From: a virus
Reading direction: 5' to 3' (one strand)
IMG/VR virus record: IMGVR_UViG_3300050119_000086
Span: 1 to 45,753 of that record
Length of the DNA: 45,753 bases
A program made the translations under genes and the position numbers. This document shows, one piece after another, positions 19,143-27,560 of this stretch. The notes below the pieces were generated by a model. It searched no databases. It was not told the DNA's origin and saw nothing but the letters and a program-made list of their open reading frames with translations. The stretch's first letter is position 1. The number at the start of each line of letters is the position of its first letter.

Positions 19143-20669
19143 CTACAGAATGTCGATAGAGGCCATGTTGATCTGCTGAACCGCCCCACCGTCGGTGAAC
19201 CACAAATTGATAATGGGTGTTTGTCGCGCAGCGCGTGCCGTTGCACCCGGATCTAGAATTTGCAGGTAGTATCCGTTCGTCTGGATGACGGTCGAGACGG
19301 ACAAGCCAGCCGCGGCGTTCACCTCCGCAGCCTGTGCGCTTGAAAGCACGACTCCTGTTTCAATCGCTCCGAAGATCAGCGCGCTTGCGATAACGCCCTG
19401 CAGCGAGGCGCGAATGAGCCCGTAGCCGAAAGGATCGTAGGGGATGCTGTTGATCGTCGTATAGAGCGTCAGCAATGCCTGCTGCAACGCCGCGTTCAGC
19501 CAAATTTGATCGATGAACTGATCTGCCCACGGAAACTCACCCGGCATGTTGCCATTACTGAAAAATACGAAATTCGACGTGCGCGAAGCGAATGCGGCAT
19601 AGCAGTTGTATCCGTTCGCGAGCAAATTCTGATAGGTCTGTTGATTTGCGCAGTTCGGAACGACCGCGGCGGACTGTGAGCCTTTGCTGGCAAATGTGAT
19701 TCGGCCATTCGCCGCGTTGAAATTAATCGCCGCAACCATACCCTGGAAAAAGGCTGCGATGTTCAGGTTGAGCGCAGCGAGCGTTCTTCCGGAAGGGACC
19801 GCCGCCGGATCGCCCCCGATACACATAACGCTTTCGTAGCCGGCGGCCATCGCAACGACTCCGAAAGGTTCTGTAGCGTTCTGAACGCAGGCTTGCGTGT
19901 CGCTGTCCCAGATAACCCCAAGGTAGTAATCGTCCTGATCGTCGAGCCATGCGGCGAGAGCTTCTTTGTCCGCAAGGTCCGGTTCGGTGAGGTAGCTGAC
20001 CGTGGCCCAGTTCTGATTGACGAACACGGCATTATTCATGGCGCTGGCGTACGTATCGACAGCGGCGCCCTGCGAAAGCGTTGCTCCGGTAGCCGCAGTC
20101 AAATTCAGGCCGGCCGCGAGGGTTCCAGTGCAGTCCGTCATCGTGGCCGTAGCGCCGGTTGCCGTGCTGGTGAAAACGAACGCGCTTTGAATCGAATCCC
20201 ACGCAAGAGTGAAAGTCGGACTCGTGAATCCAGCTAGAATGATCGTGGCCGCGTTGCTAAAGCTGCTGGCCCCAGTCAGGACGATCGAAGCAGAAGTGAA
20301 TTGGGTCCCGGCAACCGTAAGGATCAGCGTGCCGCTCAGGGCCTGCAGTTCGGTAAGCGTGAGAGATGCCAGCGATCCCGACTGCAACCATCCAGATCGC
20401 GCGGACGCGTTGTAAGGCGCAAACAGGATCGTCCGAGGCTGAATGGTCTGTCCGTTGAACCCGGCAAAATAAATTTGCGCGTATGCATATTCCGCGGAAG
20501 ACGGACCGAAGAAGTTAGAGACTGCCGTCGCACTCGCGAATTGCAGCACCGTCCCCGTCGGCATCAGCAGGCTCTGTGTCAGCACCAGGCCGTTCATCAC
20601 CAGTCCGAGTCCTCCAGGAGACAGGACGCCGGGTGTGACGCTAACTATTTGCGATGCAGGAATAGTCAC
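19143..20669 (-). CDS. Tail sheath protein, DUF3383 family
   Basis: A 508-residue protein with DUF3383 features: MTIPASQIVSVTPGVL, AVSNFFGPSSAEYAYAQIYF near residues 48-68, then a large insertion domain rich in Thr/Ala (about 100-200), LADKEALAAWLDDQDDYYLGV, and a C-terminal half with FSNGNMPGEFPWADQFIDQIWL. The contractile sheath surrounds the tube. The start overlaps the terminator gene stop by four bases. Confidence 0.93.
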   Translation of the reverse strand: MTIPASQIVSVTPGVLSPGGLGLVMNGLVLTQSLLMPTGTVLQFASATAVSNFFGPSSAEYAYAQIYFAGFNGQTIQPRTILFAPYNASARSGWLQSGSLASLTLTELQALSGTLILTVAGTQFTSASIVLTGASSFSNAATIILAGFTSPTFTLAWDSIQSAFVFTSTATGATATMTDCTGTLAAGLNLTAATGATLSQGAAVDTYASAMNNAVFVNQNWATVSYLTEPDLADKEALAAWLDDQDDYYLGVIWDSDTQACVQNATEPFGVVAMAAGYESVMCIGGDPAAVPSGRTLAALNLNIAAFFQGMVAAINFNAANGRITFASKGSQSAAVVPNCANQQTYQNLLANGYNCYAAFASRTSNFVFFSNGNMPGEFPWADQFIDQIWLNAALQQALLTLYTTINSIPYDPFGYGLIRASLQGVIASALIFGAIETGVVLSSAQAAEVNAAAGLSVSTVIQTNGYYLQILDPGATARAARQTPIINLWFTDGGAVQQINMASIDIL

Positions 20670-21193
20670 GAAGTCACCTCTTGAACGTTATCAACGATGT
20701 TCATTTTCAGTACGTCCGCCGACTGCTGAGGCACGATCACGACTGGACTGAATTGCAGCGAGCACGAGAGCACCCAGCGGCGCTCATACTGTTGCTCGCC
20801 GGTAATCAAAGGAGCTTGAATTCCATCGTCGGTATAAAGAGGCGCGATGCCGACTGGGAACTGGGAGGTAGCATAAGGCGTGCGGAAAACGCCTTTTATC
20901 ATTGAGCACCAATCGCCGGACTGCGGCCCATAGAAGTCCGCTTGGATGACGATGCGTTTCGGTCCAATGATGTTGCGCTGCTGGTTGACCTGGTCGTACC
21001 AGTTGCTCGGATATTCCAAGTCACACTGCAGAATCTCGGTAAGCTCGACAAATGAGCCATTCGGGGGCGGGACCCGGTTAACTTGCCCGCGAATGATCTG
21101 CGCAGCTCCCACGAAGGGCTGAATGAACGCACCTAATGCGTCGATAACCGAATCGATGACGATCGATGGAACGTATTCGGTAGGCGCGGTCAC
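20666..21193 (-). CDS. Neck/tail terminator protein (gp12/LIC_12616-like)
   Basis: I choose the GTG at 21193: it forms a GTGA overlap with the upstream stop and follows an AGGAG site, while the ATG-initiated longer forms would overlap the neighbour by up to 50 bases. The 175-residue product begins MTAPTEYVPSIVIDSVIDAL. Typical terminator motifs are GQVNRVPPPNGSFVELTEI, IQADFYGPQSGDWCSMIKG, TDDGIQAPLITGEQQYERRW and VVIVPQQSADVL. It would cap the tail tube and join it to the neck. Confidence 0.82.
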   Translation of the reverse strand: MTAPTEYVPSIVIDSVIDALGAFIQPFVGAAQIIRGQVNRVPPPNGSFVELTEILQCDLEYPSNWYDQVNQQRNIIGPKRIVIQADFYGPQSGDWCSMIKGVFRTPYATSQFPVGIAPLYTDDGIQAPLITGEQQYERRWVLSCSLQFSPVVIVPQQSADVLKMNIVDNVQEVTS

Positions 21194-21567
21194 GAGGTCG
21201 GCTCCTGGAGAACGATCATCGCGCTTGACCATGTGGCCCATTGCTCAAGCGTCTTAACGACGAGCCACGTTTGCGAACCGATATTCACGATATCGCCGCC
21301 CTTGCTTTCGGGGCGGATTACACCGTTAAGTTGTCCGCGCAGATATATTTTGCGTATCACGCCCTGGAGGTTCATTCCTTCCGCCTGCCGCAATTCGGAA
21401 CTAGAAAGTTCTTGCACCTGCGCATATCCGCTTACTGCTGCAGCGTAAGTGGGTACCTGCCTCAAACCGGAACCTGAATTCGTGTATCCGGACGAGGCCA
21501 GCACGGACACCAATATGTTCGGATTCACGGAATCCGAAACCGGATTGGCTAGTCCTTGAAGATCCAT
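21190..21567 (-). CDS. Head-tail joining protein (uncharacterised connector)
   Basis: I start at the ATG at 21567 (TGATG overlap); a GTG at 21570 is the alternative. The 125-residue product ends LVVKTLEQWATWSSAMIVLQ. Recognisable elements are SSELRQAEGMNLQGVIRKIYLRGQ and RPESKGGDIVNIGSQTWLV, a beta-barrel-like pattern seen in proteins between DUF4054 connectors and tail terminators of related phages. The connector/head-completion role comes mainly from gene order. Confidence 0.7.
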   Translation of the reverse strand: MDLQGLANPVSDSVNPNILVSVLASSGYTNSGSGLRQVPTYAAAVSGYAQVQELSSSELRQAEGMNLQGVIRKIYLRGQLNGVIRPESKGGDIVNIGSQTWLVVKTLEQWATWSSAMIVLQEPTS

Positions 21568-22079
21568 CACGCGACCCGGAAGTCCACTGAACGCAGCATG
21601 TCCCCTGTATCGATTAGCGGTTTAGCAAATCCCTTGCGCCGGATCGTGCTTGCCGCCAGCGGTGGAGTCGTGAAATCGTTGATGCTCTGGACCAACTCCC
21701 CTTTAATTTCCTCGCCCATCAATGCAAGGGCCTTCGTCCCATCGCTCTTGTTCACAATCAATGCCTGACCTAAGTGATCTCCCCATTCGGGAGATTCTTT
21801 GGAGATCATGCTGCGAAAGAATGGCCGCGGCGGTGCTCCTCCCGCCCGTTCAGGTTCGCGCCTTTCGCCCTCAGCAATTGCCTCTGCGCTGGGATCGGGG
21901 CCTAGTTTTCTGCCCTTGTGACCGAATTCGTTCCAGAAAGCCACAGACGCAACCGGAGTTCCGTCGGGATATGTGGCTCCTGCCAGAAATCCGACCGACA
22001 CCGAGCCGTTGCCGATTTTGCGCGCGATCTCTTTCAGCTTCGCCTCGACCGCAGCGCTGAGTCTTAGTTGGGTAGCCAT
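21567..22079 (-). CDS. Tail completion / virion morphogenesis protein (HK97 gp10-like)
   Basis: The ATG at 22079 gives a 170-residue product; upstream extension reads into the preceding gene's other frame. The N-terminus MATQLRLSAAVEAKLKEIARK leads to VSVGFLAGATYPDGTPVASVAFWNEFG, then PPRPFFRSMISKESPEWG, a combination typical of the gp10/virion morphogenesis superfamily. The C-terminus STIRRKGFAKPLIDTGDMLRS is also family-typical. The AIAEGERREPERAGGAPPRP segment is encoded by a 76-bp stretch repeated exactly in the gene at 22528-23049; here it sits in its expected context. Confidence 0.82.
   Translation of the reverse strand: MATQLRLSAAVEAKLKEIARKIGNGSVSVGFLAGATYPDGTPVASVAFWNEFGHKGRKLGPDPSAEAIAEGERREPERAGGAPPRPFFRSMISKESPEWGDHLGQALIVNKSDGTKALALMGEEIKGELVQSINDFTTPPLAASTIRRKGFAKPLIDTGDMLRSVDFRVA
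21809..21884. repeat. 76-bp exact direct repeat, copy 1
   Basis: Identical base for base to 22845-22920, 1036 bases apart and in the same reading frame of two different genes. This copy encodes AIAEGERREPERAGGAPPRPFF within the gp10-like gene, where the PPRPFFRS part is native. Confidence 0.95.
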
Positions 22080-22528
22080 TGGTATCCAAGTCGCGTTCCG
22101 GTAAATCCCTCGACGCGCGTGGGCTGAGGAGAATAGATCGCTCCCCGATAGCACGTCGTGGCCTGCCAGAACGCTGCGCCATACTGCGATTGCCGGAACC
22201 AAGGACCACTGCCGGCGGTCGGCTCCGTATCTTCGAACGACGCACTCACGCTGCCTTCTGACGCCTGGGAAACACGCCCTACGGGCCGCGGCTGGCCATC
22301 AGCGGTAAGAGCTCCGCCGAGAAATGCAATGTGCGCCGTGAGCATGTTGAGCAGCACGAGACGTACCACGAGATTACGGACGATGCTGCAAGGCGTATTG
22401 TTTAGATAAAGCTGGGCCTCATAAAAATAGGCCTGGAGAGTACCAGTGCTGACACTGGTGAATTCAGGGTAGCGCGCGAGAAACATGGCCGAGTTGAATA
22501 CTGCGACACCAGGGCAGGCGGGATTCAT
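22064..22528 (-). CDS. Head-tail connector, DUF4054 family
   Basis: A 154-residue protein with the DUF4054 pattern: FLARYPEFTSVSTGTLQAYF, then LYLNNTPCSIV, LVLLNMLTAHIAFLGG near residues 60-75, RPVGRVSQASEGSVSASFE and a C-terminal SGPWFRQSQYGAAFWQAT. DUF4054 proteins are neck adaptors resembling HK97 gp6/SPP1 gp15. The start shares one base with the preceding stop (TGATG). Confidence 0.9.
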   Translation of the reverse strand: MNPACPGVAVFNSAMFLARYPEFTSVSTGTLQAYFYEAQLYLNNTPCSIVRNLVVRLVLLNMLTAHIAFLGGALTADGQPRPVGRVSQASEGSVSASFEDTEPTAGSGPWFRQSQYGAAFWQATTCYRGAIYSPQPTRVEGFTGTRLGYQWLPN

Positions 22529-23049
22529 CAGACTTCCGCCTTTTCGACTCCTAGCGCCTGTTGCGGCATTTGTTCGAAGCCGGTTTTTTCTTTCTGCAAT
22601 TCTTTCGCTTTAGAGGTCGCCTCAGCTTCGGAGCGCGCCTCGAAAATTACCTGCGAAGTGAGAAGAGGACTTTTCGCGTAAGCCGCTTTCCATTCTGCCC
22701 AGAAATCGGCATCGACTAGGGTGACAGCAAAGCTCGATCCGATGATCTTGCTGCTGGCCACGCCGTCGATCTTTACCTGTATTTTTCGGTCCCTCGGGAG
22801 CTGAAGGAGCAGGCCGGAAGGTAGGCGGCAACCAATCAGGACTTTGCTGCGAAAGAATGGCCGCGGCGGTGCTCCTCCCGCCCGTTCAGGTTCGCGCCTT
22901 TCGCCCTCAGCAATTGCCTCCTCTTTGGCAGTCGCCTCAACTTCCGTGCGCGCCTCGAAAATTACTGGAGGAGCCGGCATATCGGCATCCACCGCGATGA
23001 TCTTGCTGCTGGCCACGCCGTCGATCAGGATTTTCTCTTTTGGTGCCAT
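22528..23049 (-). CDS. Head-associated protein with mosaic, partly duplicated N-terminal extension
   Basis: A 173-residue protein. From about residue 69 (KVLIGCRLPSGLLLQLP) it resembles an uncharacterised family found after the major capsid gene in related phages, continuing IDGVASSKIIG, LVDADFWAEWKAAYAKSP and IFEARSEAEATSKAKEL. Residues 1-68 look assembled from copies. IDGVASSKII (32-bp exact DNA repeat), a VDAD piece and VIFEARTEVEATAKE repeat its own body with deletions; then come 25 residues copied from the gp10-like gene (76-bp exact repeat). The start is one base after the capsid stop. Function unknown. The extension could be a recent rearrangement or an assembly artefact. Confidence 0.75.
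   Translation of the reverse strand: MAPKEKILIDGVASSKIIAVDADMPAPPVIFEARTEVEATAKEEAIAEGERREPERAGGAPPRPFFRSKVLIGCRLPSGLLLQLPRDRKIQVKIDGVASSKIIGSSFAVTLVDADFWAEWKAAYAKSPLLTSQVIFEARSEAEATSKAKELQKEKTGFEQMPQQALGVEKAEV
22740..22771. repeat. 32-bp exact direct repeat within one gene, copy 1
   Basis: Identical to 22995-23026, 255 bases away and in frame. Both copies encode DGVASSKII in the gene at 22528-23049. This copy lies in the native-looking body. Confidence 0.93.
22845..22920. repeat. 76-bp exact direct repeat, copy 2
   Basis: Second copy of 21809-21884, in the same frame, ending exactly where the native body of its host gene resumes at residue 69. The N-terminal extension of this gene therefore carries sequence from a neighbour. 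Confidence 0.95.
22995..23026. repeat. 32-bp exact direct repeat within one gene, copy 2
   Basis: Partner of 22740-22771, near the start codon of the same gene, forming part of the duplicated N-terminal extension. Confidence 0.93.
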
Positions 23050-23050
23050 T

Positions 23051-24103
23051 TTAGACCCCCAACATCTGAGCGATCAGGAAAGGCCGGAAGATGATGGTGC
23101 CCCAAGTTCCCTGGCTCTTTTTCTGCTCAAAGCTCGAAGCTTTGATGATGATCGGGTGGGAGCGCAACTTTTCCGTGAAAGCTGTCGTCGCCGTGCGCTG
23201 TCCCATCATTTCATCGGCAATGAGTTGGATGAGGTTCCCGGAAGTCAGCGCGTATTCGGGAGCCGTCACGACCTTCATCTTCGGGAAGTTCTTTTTGAGC
23301 ATGTCCATCACGTTCACGTTGTAGGTGCTGGTGAGCGTCAAATAGACTTGCGATTCGGGAGACATCGCCAGAGTCATCGGCGATTCCATATCGAGTTCGA
23401 CCAGGCCATTAGCCTGAGAAACAAGCTGGCCATACAGCGCCTTGATGTCTCCGTATACGGCGAGACCGCCGCTCCCGTCGCTAAGGGCAGCCTTCTGAGC
23501 CCAGGTTGTCTCGCTCTCCCATACGACCGGTGCGATGGAAGCCGGAAGCGTTGGATCGTTGAGCAAGCCGTAATTGGCGAGTCCGTTGACGCCGAAGAAA
23601 TATGATTTATTTTGGAATTTATTGAGCGTGAGAATCGACGCGATGTTCATGCGATTGGCCCAGTCGATGCGCGCGAGGCCCATCTTTTCTAGTTCGCGCT
23701 CGCCCCACTGCGTGATGACCTGGTAGGTGTAGGACTGGCGCTGAACCCAGTTGACGTTCGCGCCCGCTACTCCGGTTTGCGAATAGTCACCATAGGAGCT
23801 TACCTGGCCGGTCGATTCGACCACCGGGAACATGGCCGTCTCAAGCGTCCAATCTCCCTTCTTGGTTTCCTCTCCTACGATTTCGGTGGCCTTCATCGGA
23901 GACAAAAGAATCTCGATCACCTTCGGGTCGATGTAGGTCGAGAGAAAAGCGGGAATGCCGGAGTTGGACATAGTGATGAGTTCCGGCTGCGCGTCCATCG
24001 CGAGCTGACCGTTGCGCTCCCTTTCGGAGAGCTGCAACCGCGAGTCCGTCCCCATGAAATGCACGCCCCACTTCTGCATAATTGATTGAAGCAACGGATC
24101 CAT
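23051..24103 (-). CDS. Major capsid protein, DUF2184 / PF09950-like
   Basis: A 350-residue protein. After a 34-residue leader the conserved segment begins LAMDAQPELITMSNSGIPAF, then STYIDPKVIEILLSPMKATE and GDWTLETAMFPVVESTGQVS with YGDYSQTGVAGANVNW. This is the recognisable pattern of the DUF2184-type major capsid family. The C-terminal half has SPESQVYLTLTSTYNVNVMD and ends FRPFLIAQMLGV. It follows the cement-like gene by one base. The AMDA junction may be a maturation cleavage site. Confidence 0.93.
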   Translation of the reverse strand: MDPLLQSIMQKWGVHFMGTDSRLQLSERERNGQLAMDAQPELITMSNSGIPAFLSTYIDPKVIEILLSPMKATEIVGEETKKGDWTLETAMFPVVESTGQVSSYGDYSQTGVAGANVNWVQRQSYTYQVITQWGERELEKMGLARIDWANRMNIASILTLNKFQNKSYFFGVNGLANYGLLNDPTLPASIAPVVWESETTWAQKAALSDGSGGLAVYGDIKALYGQLVSQANGLVELDMESPMTLAMSPESQVYLTLTSTYNVNVMDMLKKNFPKMKVVTAPEYALTSGNLIQLIADEMMGQRTATTAFTEKLRSHPIIIKASSFEQKKSQGTWGTIIFRPFLIAQMLGV

Positions 24104-24104
24104 G

Positions 24105-25076
24105 TCAGACTCCCCAGCTCGAGATTTGTGTCAGTTGGCCGACTGCGGCCGCCGTCTTCGCTACCCAACCGGTAAGAATTCCGGCCACTGCGGTCACGGT
24201 TGTCGAGGCGGCATAAGCCGTCGCCGGAATGTCCAGCGTGTAAACTCCGATTCCGCCTGTCGCGCCAGATACTTGCGAGAGGATCGTCGCTCCGCTTGGG
24301 ATACCCGTACCAGTTACCGAAACGCCAGGTGCCAAGGTACCGCTTGAGACCGCAGTGACATCCAGAAAGGTTCCGAAGGACGTTACGGTTGCGGCGCTCG
24401 TGGTATTGGCCGCGCTGAGAATGTAGGTTCCGGCTCCGCCAGTTGTTCCGCTGAGCTGCGAAAGAATCGTGGTGCCGGCAGTGATGCCCGTACCGCTCAC
24501 CGTATCGCCGATACTGATCAGCCCGGTGACGGCGGTGACGACGAGTTCGGTGCTCGGCGTTCCGGCGCTGGCCGTGAAGGTCGAACCAATCAAACCGGTT
24601 ACGCTTCCGCCAGTCGGCAGTGCCCCAACGAACAACGCACCGTCGGAATATCGTGCGTAGCAGGCAGAACCGTAAACAGCGGCATTGCCGCCCGTGATCA
24701 GATCGAAGAAGTCTCCCTCGACCATGAGCGTTACCGGGAATCCTGGAGGGATCAGCACTCCAGCGGCCTGCAAATAATTGACCAAGAGCCCTTGCTGGTC
24801 TCGATGCACGAAGCCGGTAGGCTTGACGTTTCCGGTCGCGAAGTTGTTGACGGTAATGCCGTCAGCTTCTACCCACGCGAAATTGCCAACGGTTACACCA
24901 TTCGGACCTGCGATGAGAGCGCCTACAGGATTACCGTTGGCATCAAAACCAGTTGTCAGGGCCGTCGCGCGCGGATTAGCGCTCGCGAAATCGCCCTCGA
25001 CTCCCATGGGGTTGTACTGGTTTACGCTTCCCTGAAAACTGCCGATATTGTTTCCACTCGGTGCTGTCGGAGGCAT
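24105..25076 (-). CDS. Capsid decoration / structural cement protein (gp24-like)
   Basis: A 323-residue protein. The N-terminal 150 residues match the structural cement family: QYNPMGVEGDFASANPRATAL, GPNGVTVGNFAWVEADG, then VKPTGFVHRDQQGL and VTLMVEGDFFDLITGGNA. The C-terminal half is two tandem low-complexity Thr/Gly/Ala units, each with SGTTGGAGTYILS or SGATGGIGVYTLD, typical of add-on immunoglobulin-like surface repeats. It is likely displayed on the capsid exterior. It lies between protease/scaffold and major capsid genes, as expected. Confidence 0.85.
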   Translation of the reverse strand: MPPTAPSGNNIGSFQGSVNQYNPMGVEGDFASANPRATALTTGFDANGNPVGALIAGPNGVTVGNFAWVEADGITVNNFATGNVKPTGFVHRDQQGLLVNYLQAAGVLIPPGFPVTLMVEGDFFDLITGGNAAVYGSACYARYSDGALFVGALPTGGSVTGLIGSTFTASAGTPSTELVVTAVTGLISIGDTVSGTGITAGTTILSQLSGTTGGAGTYILSAANTTSAATVTSFGTFLDVTAVSSGTLAPGVSVTGTGIPSGATILSQVSGATGGIGVYTLDIPATAYAASTTVTAVAGILTGWVAKTAAAVGQLTQISSWGV

Positions 25077-25090
25077 TTATCGTATCTCCC

Positions 25091-26383
25091 TTACAGAGTC
25101 CTGATTTCACGCATTGCGTTAGGAAACTTTTCTTTCATGTCGTTGCTTGAATCGAAAGCCGGTCGCGCGGGAGCCTTCTGCTTAGAGGCCGATACCGCGA
25201 GATTGAAGAGCGCTCGCATAGCGGGCACTCCCTTGACGTCCTTGCGCTCCACCTTCAGTTGGTCGAGAGCGAATCCGTAGATATCCTCAGCCGAGTCTTG
25301 CGCCAGGACATCGCCAACTACAGGACGCACAGCCCGACGGGCCTCGTCCGATTCCCTGAGTTCCGTACGAAGCTTGGTTTCAAATGCATCCATTGCGGTC
25401 TTCATGCGCTTGTCCTCTGCGTCTTTTTTCTCTTTCTCTTCGGCTGACTTCATTTCGGCATCCTTCGCGGCTTTTTCAGAGGCTGCCTTTTCGTCAGCGG
25501 CGGTTTTGCAACCGTCAGCATGCGCTTGGCCGTCCTTGGAGCCGCAGAAGCCGCAATCCTTCGCGGTCTTGTCGTCCGGTTCCTTCGCTACGGGCTCCTC
25601 TTTCTTCTCTTCTGGCTCAGCAGCATCTTTGGCGGCGGCCATTGCTGCCAGCGTGGGAGGCCCTGGCATGTCCGCATCCATGGCGAGAAGCTTTGGCTCG
25701 AGCGCTTTGGCATCGAAAGTTTTCGGTGTGGCTCCGATTACGAGCGGTTTCAACGCGGCGTCTTTGGCTAGCTTCGGAGAGATCGCGCAGAGGATGGCGT
25801 AAATCGCCTTACCGAATTTAGTTTCCTTCATGTCTGTCTCCAGTCTGCTGTCTGCGGCCATCACATCCGAACCGGCCCGGCCCGATTCCACCAAGGCCAC
25901 GTGATTCCCCGAAATGTTGCGCATCACCCCGTCGTATGTCTGTCCTTCGAACACTCCCGGCGTCATATCCGCCGTGTAGTGATACGAAGAGGAAAGTTCC
26001 CTCACCGTGTCCGTTTCGATTCCCGCGATTGCATCCACGTCCCACACGCTGAGATCGGCGATCAGGTACGGGGATTCGAATTCCACGTCCGATCCGATCG
26101 TTCCCGCAACGTGCTCCTGATTCGGATTTTCGGCGCTCACCGGAATATGTTTGAACATCAACGGAACGCGCGCAAATGAGGAGGCCGCTTTCTTCAGTTC
26201 GTCCGGATCGCGCAGCAAGTAGTAAATGCGATTGGGGTCTAGTCCTAATGTGTCCGCATCGGGGATCTCCCTGCCGTAGTACGGATTGACCGTGGCTTTC
26301 GAAATCCGCGTGCGCAGAATATGCAGGCGTCCGTCCGAGTCGTACTGACGGTTCTTGAGTGCGGCATCCGAGGCGAGTGCCAT
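25091..26383 (-). CDS. Prohead protease-scaffold fusion, DUF2213 family
   Basis: A 430-residue protein. Residues 1-180 are DUF2213-like protease: [23 protein letters not shown] with candidate His79, ELSSSYHY with candidate Ser131-133, and [16 protein letters not shown] with His161. From about 250 the chain is Ala/Glu/Lys-rich and helical, as for a scaffold. The boundary holds [11 protein letters not shown] (about 233-243), resembling the capsid LAMDAQP site. A Cys277-x2-Cys280-x7-His288-x3-Cys292 cluster inside the scaffold looks like a zinc knuckle, which is unusual. No good ribosome site precedes the ATG. Confidence 0.88.
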   Translation of the reverse strand: MALASDAALKNRQYDSDGRLHILRTRISKATVNPYYGREIPDADTLGLDPNRIYYLLRDPDELKKAASSFARVPLMFKHIPVSAENPNQEHVAGTIGSDVEFESPYLIADLSVWDVDAIAGIETDTVRELSSSYHYTADMTPGVFEGQTYDGVMRNISGNHVALVESGRAGSDVMAADSRLETDMKETKFGKAIYAILCAISPKLAKDAALKPLVIGATPKTFDAKALEPKLLAMDADMPGPPTLAAMAAAKDAAEPEEKKEEPVAKEPDDKTAKDCGFCGSKDGQAHADGCKTAADEKAASEKAAKDAEMKSAEEKEKKDAEDKRMKTAMDAFETKLRTELRESDEARRAVRPVVGDVLAQDSAEDIYGFALDQLKVERKDVKGVPAMRALFNLAVSASKQKAPARPAFDSSNDMKEKFPNAMREIRTL

Positions 26384-26468
26384 ATGTCATGATTCGTACC
26401 GGAAGCTAGCAGGGTTTTCGAAACAACAATGAAGGATTTTAGGTATGGACCATTGATTTTGCGGGGAA

Positions 26469-26500
26469 TACCCGGCAAACTACCGGTGTTTTACCGGGTA
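26469..26500. other. Perfect 7-bp inverted repeat (hairpin or operator)
   Basis: Arms TACCCGG and CCGGGTA enclose a loop that itself contains TACCGG. There is no T tract on either side, so a Rho-independent terminator is unlikely. A protein-binding site or RNA structure controlling the downstream capsid genes is possible. Confidence 0.4.
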
Positions 26501-26522
26501 AAGCCACGGTATCGATTTATGA

Positions 26523-26690
26523 GAAAAGCCAATTAAAGCCGCCATTTCAGATAGAAAACGCGTCGATTTATTTTTGAGCGTTACTGCTTTGCGGCTTATT
26601 TCCTGTCTGGCGAACAATCTGGGAGTGGGAAAGGTTCACGTGGTGGAGCTTGCGGTGCGGGACATGGCCAAGAAACGAGGCGTGAAGTGA
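26523..26690 (+). pseudogene. Ribbon-helix-helix-like small protein, no canonical start
   Basis: A plus-strand frame open for 55 codons inside a minus-strand operon. It ends ANNLGVGKVHVVELAVRDMAK then KRGVK and stop. Upstream is SDRKRVDLFLSVTALRLISC. The pattern beta strand, helix with LANNLGVGK, helix VVELAVRDMAK is what small ribbon-helix-helix DNA-binding proteins show. No ATG or GTG is in frame; a TTG at 26574 or a rare ATT would be needed, so this may be a truncated remnant of a repressor or moron gene. Confidence 0.4.
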
Positions 26691-26708
26691 CGGCGAAACT
26701 TATGGAGG

Positions 26709-27560
26709 CTAATTGATCTTCTCAGTCGGAGTCCACGGCAAAACGCTTCTGCCGGTGCACCGACAGTTTATTTCCTCGCCAGGGAAAATCCAATTCTTCA
26801 CCGCTGAATCGTACATCCCCTTTTCCACCTTGTAGCTCTTTCCATTCATCGCCACATGCGTCGGTCGAGGTTCTTTGCCTGCGTGCGAGTGCATCCAGAT
26901 CGCTTCGCTAATTCCCAATTCCTTCTGACGCGCACGCTGCACAACTGCATTCGCCTTGTTACTTTGGTCTCTGGCGATCAGAATGGCGCGATTCTTTGCT
27001 TTTGGGTAAAGCGTTTTGATTTCTCGCGTCATCGTTTGCAAGTCCCGTCCCGCTGCATAGCTGCGCATCACGATGCCTTCGACCTGCTGTAAATACTGCG
27101 CGGGGATCGATCGAATCAGGCCGACATTTTCCGCGAGTGAAGCTTCGAACGCATCTCGTACCGCTGGCGTCATCGTAAATTCGATGCTCCAGCCGGCATC
27201 ACGCAGCGCTTGGCGCATGGCGTTGTCGGTTCCGCGAAAGGAATTACTGACGAAACTCGCGGCAACTTTCTCGGATATTTCCGCAAAACGTTTTTCCCAG
27301 CGCTCCGCAATTTTGCCAAGCTCTCCACGCATGGCGACAGATGGAGGCTCTCCTCCCGGCGGGTCCGGCATCTCGTATGGCTTAACGGGGATCGTTGCAT
27401 CTTGAGCGAGTACGGGAGGATCGGAGCGTCGTTGTGCCGTCAGCCAAAACTCAACGCTTGCAACCATTTCGGCGATCTCGGAAAGCAACGCGCGGCGATA
27501 GCGCGCTGCCGTTCCAGCGTTGGCATGGACGGCGCGAGTTATGATTCTATGCAGTGCCAC
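26709..27560 (-). CDS. Head morphogenesis protein, Mu gpF-like
   Basis: A 283-residue protein. The C-terminal third carries the gpF/SPP1 gp7 signature: ILIARDQSNKANAVVQRARQ, GISEAIWMHSHAGKEPRPTH, then MNGKSYKVEKGMYDSAV and IFPGEEINCRC with the conserved Cys pair, ending TGRSVLPW. The N-terminal part is helical. These minor head proteins bind the portal and may enter the host with the DNA. It overlaps the portal gene by 14 bases. Confidence 0.93.
   Translation of the reverse strand: MALHRIITRAVHANAGTAARYRRALLSEIAEMVASVEFWLTAQRRSDPPVLAQDATIPVKPYEMPDPPGGEPPSVAMRGELGKIAERWEKRFAEISEKVAASFVSNSFRGTDNAMRQALRDAGWSIEFTMTPAVRDAFEASLAENVGLIRSIPAQYLQQVEGIVMRSYAAGRDLQTMTREIKTLYPKAKNRAILIARDQSNKANAVVQRARQKELGISEAIWMHSHAGKEPRPTHVAMNGKSYKVEKGMYDSAVKNWIFPGEEINCRCTGRSVLPWTPTEKIN

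Larger units (their letters stand above)
26384..26708. other. 325-base gap in the head module with a hairpin and a plus-strand frame
   Basis: This is the largest gap in the structural operon. It holds a hairpin (stem TACCCGG/CCGGGTA at 26469-26475 and 26494-26500, 18-base loop) and a plus-strand reading frame for a ribbon-helix-helix-like peptide (26523-26690). No convincing minus-strand promoter or terminator with a T tract was found. Confidence 0.6.

Noticed and set aside
21809-22920. Template/variable repeat pair of a diversity-generating retroelement
   Set aside because: The copies are identical with no adenine-specific changes, and no reverse transcriptase is present.
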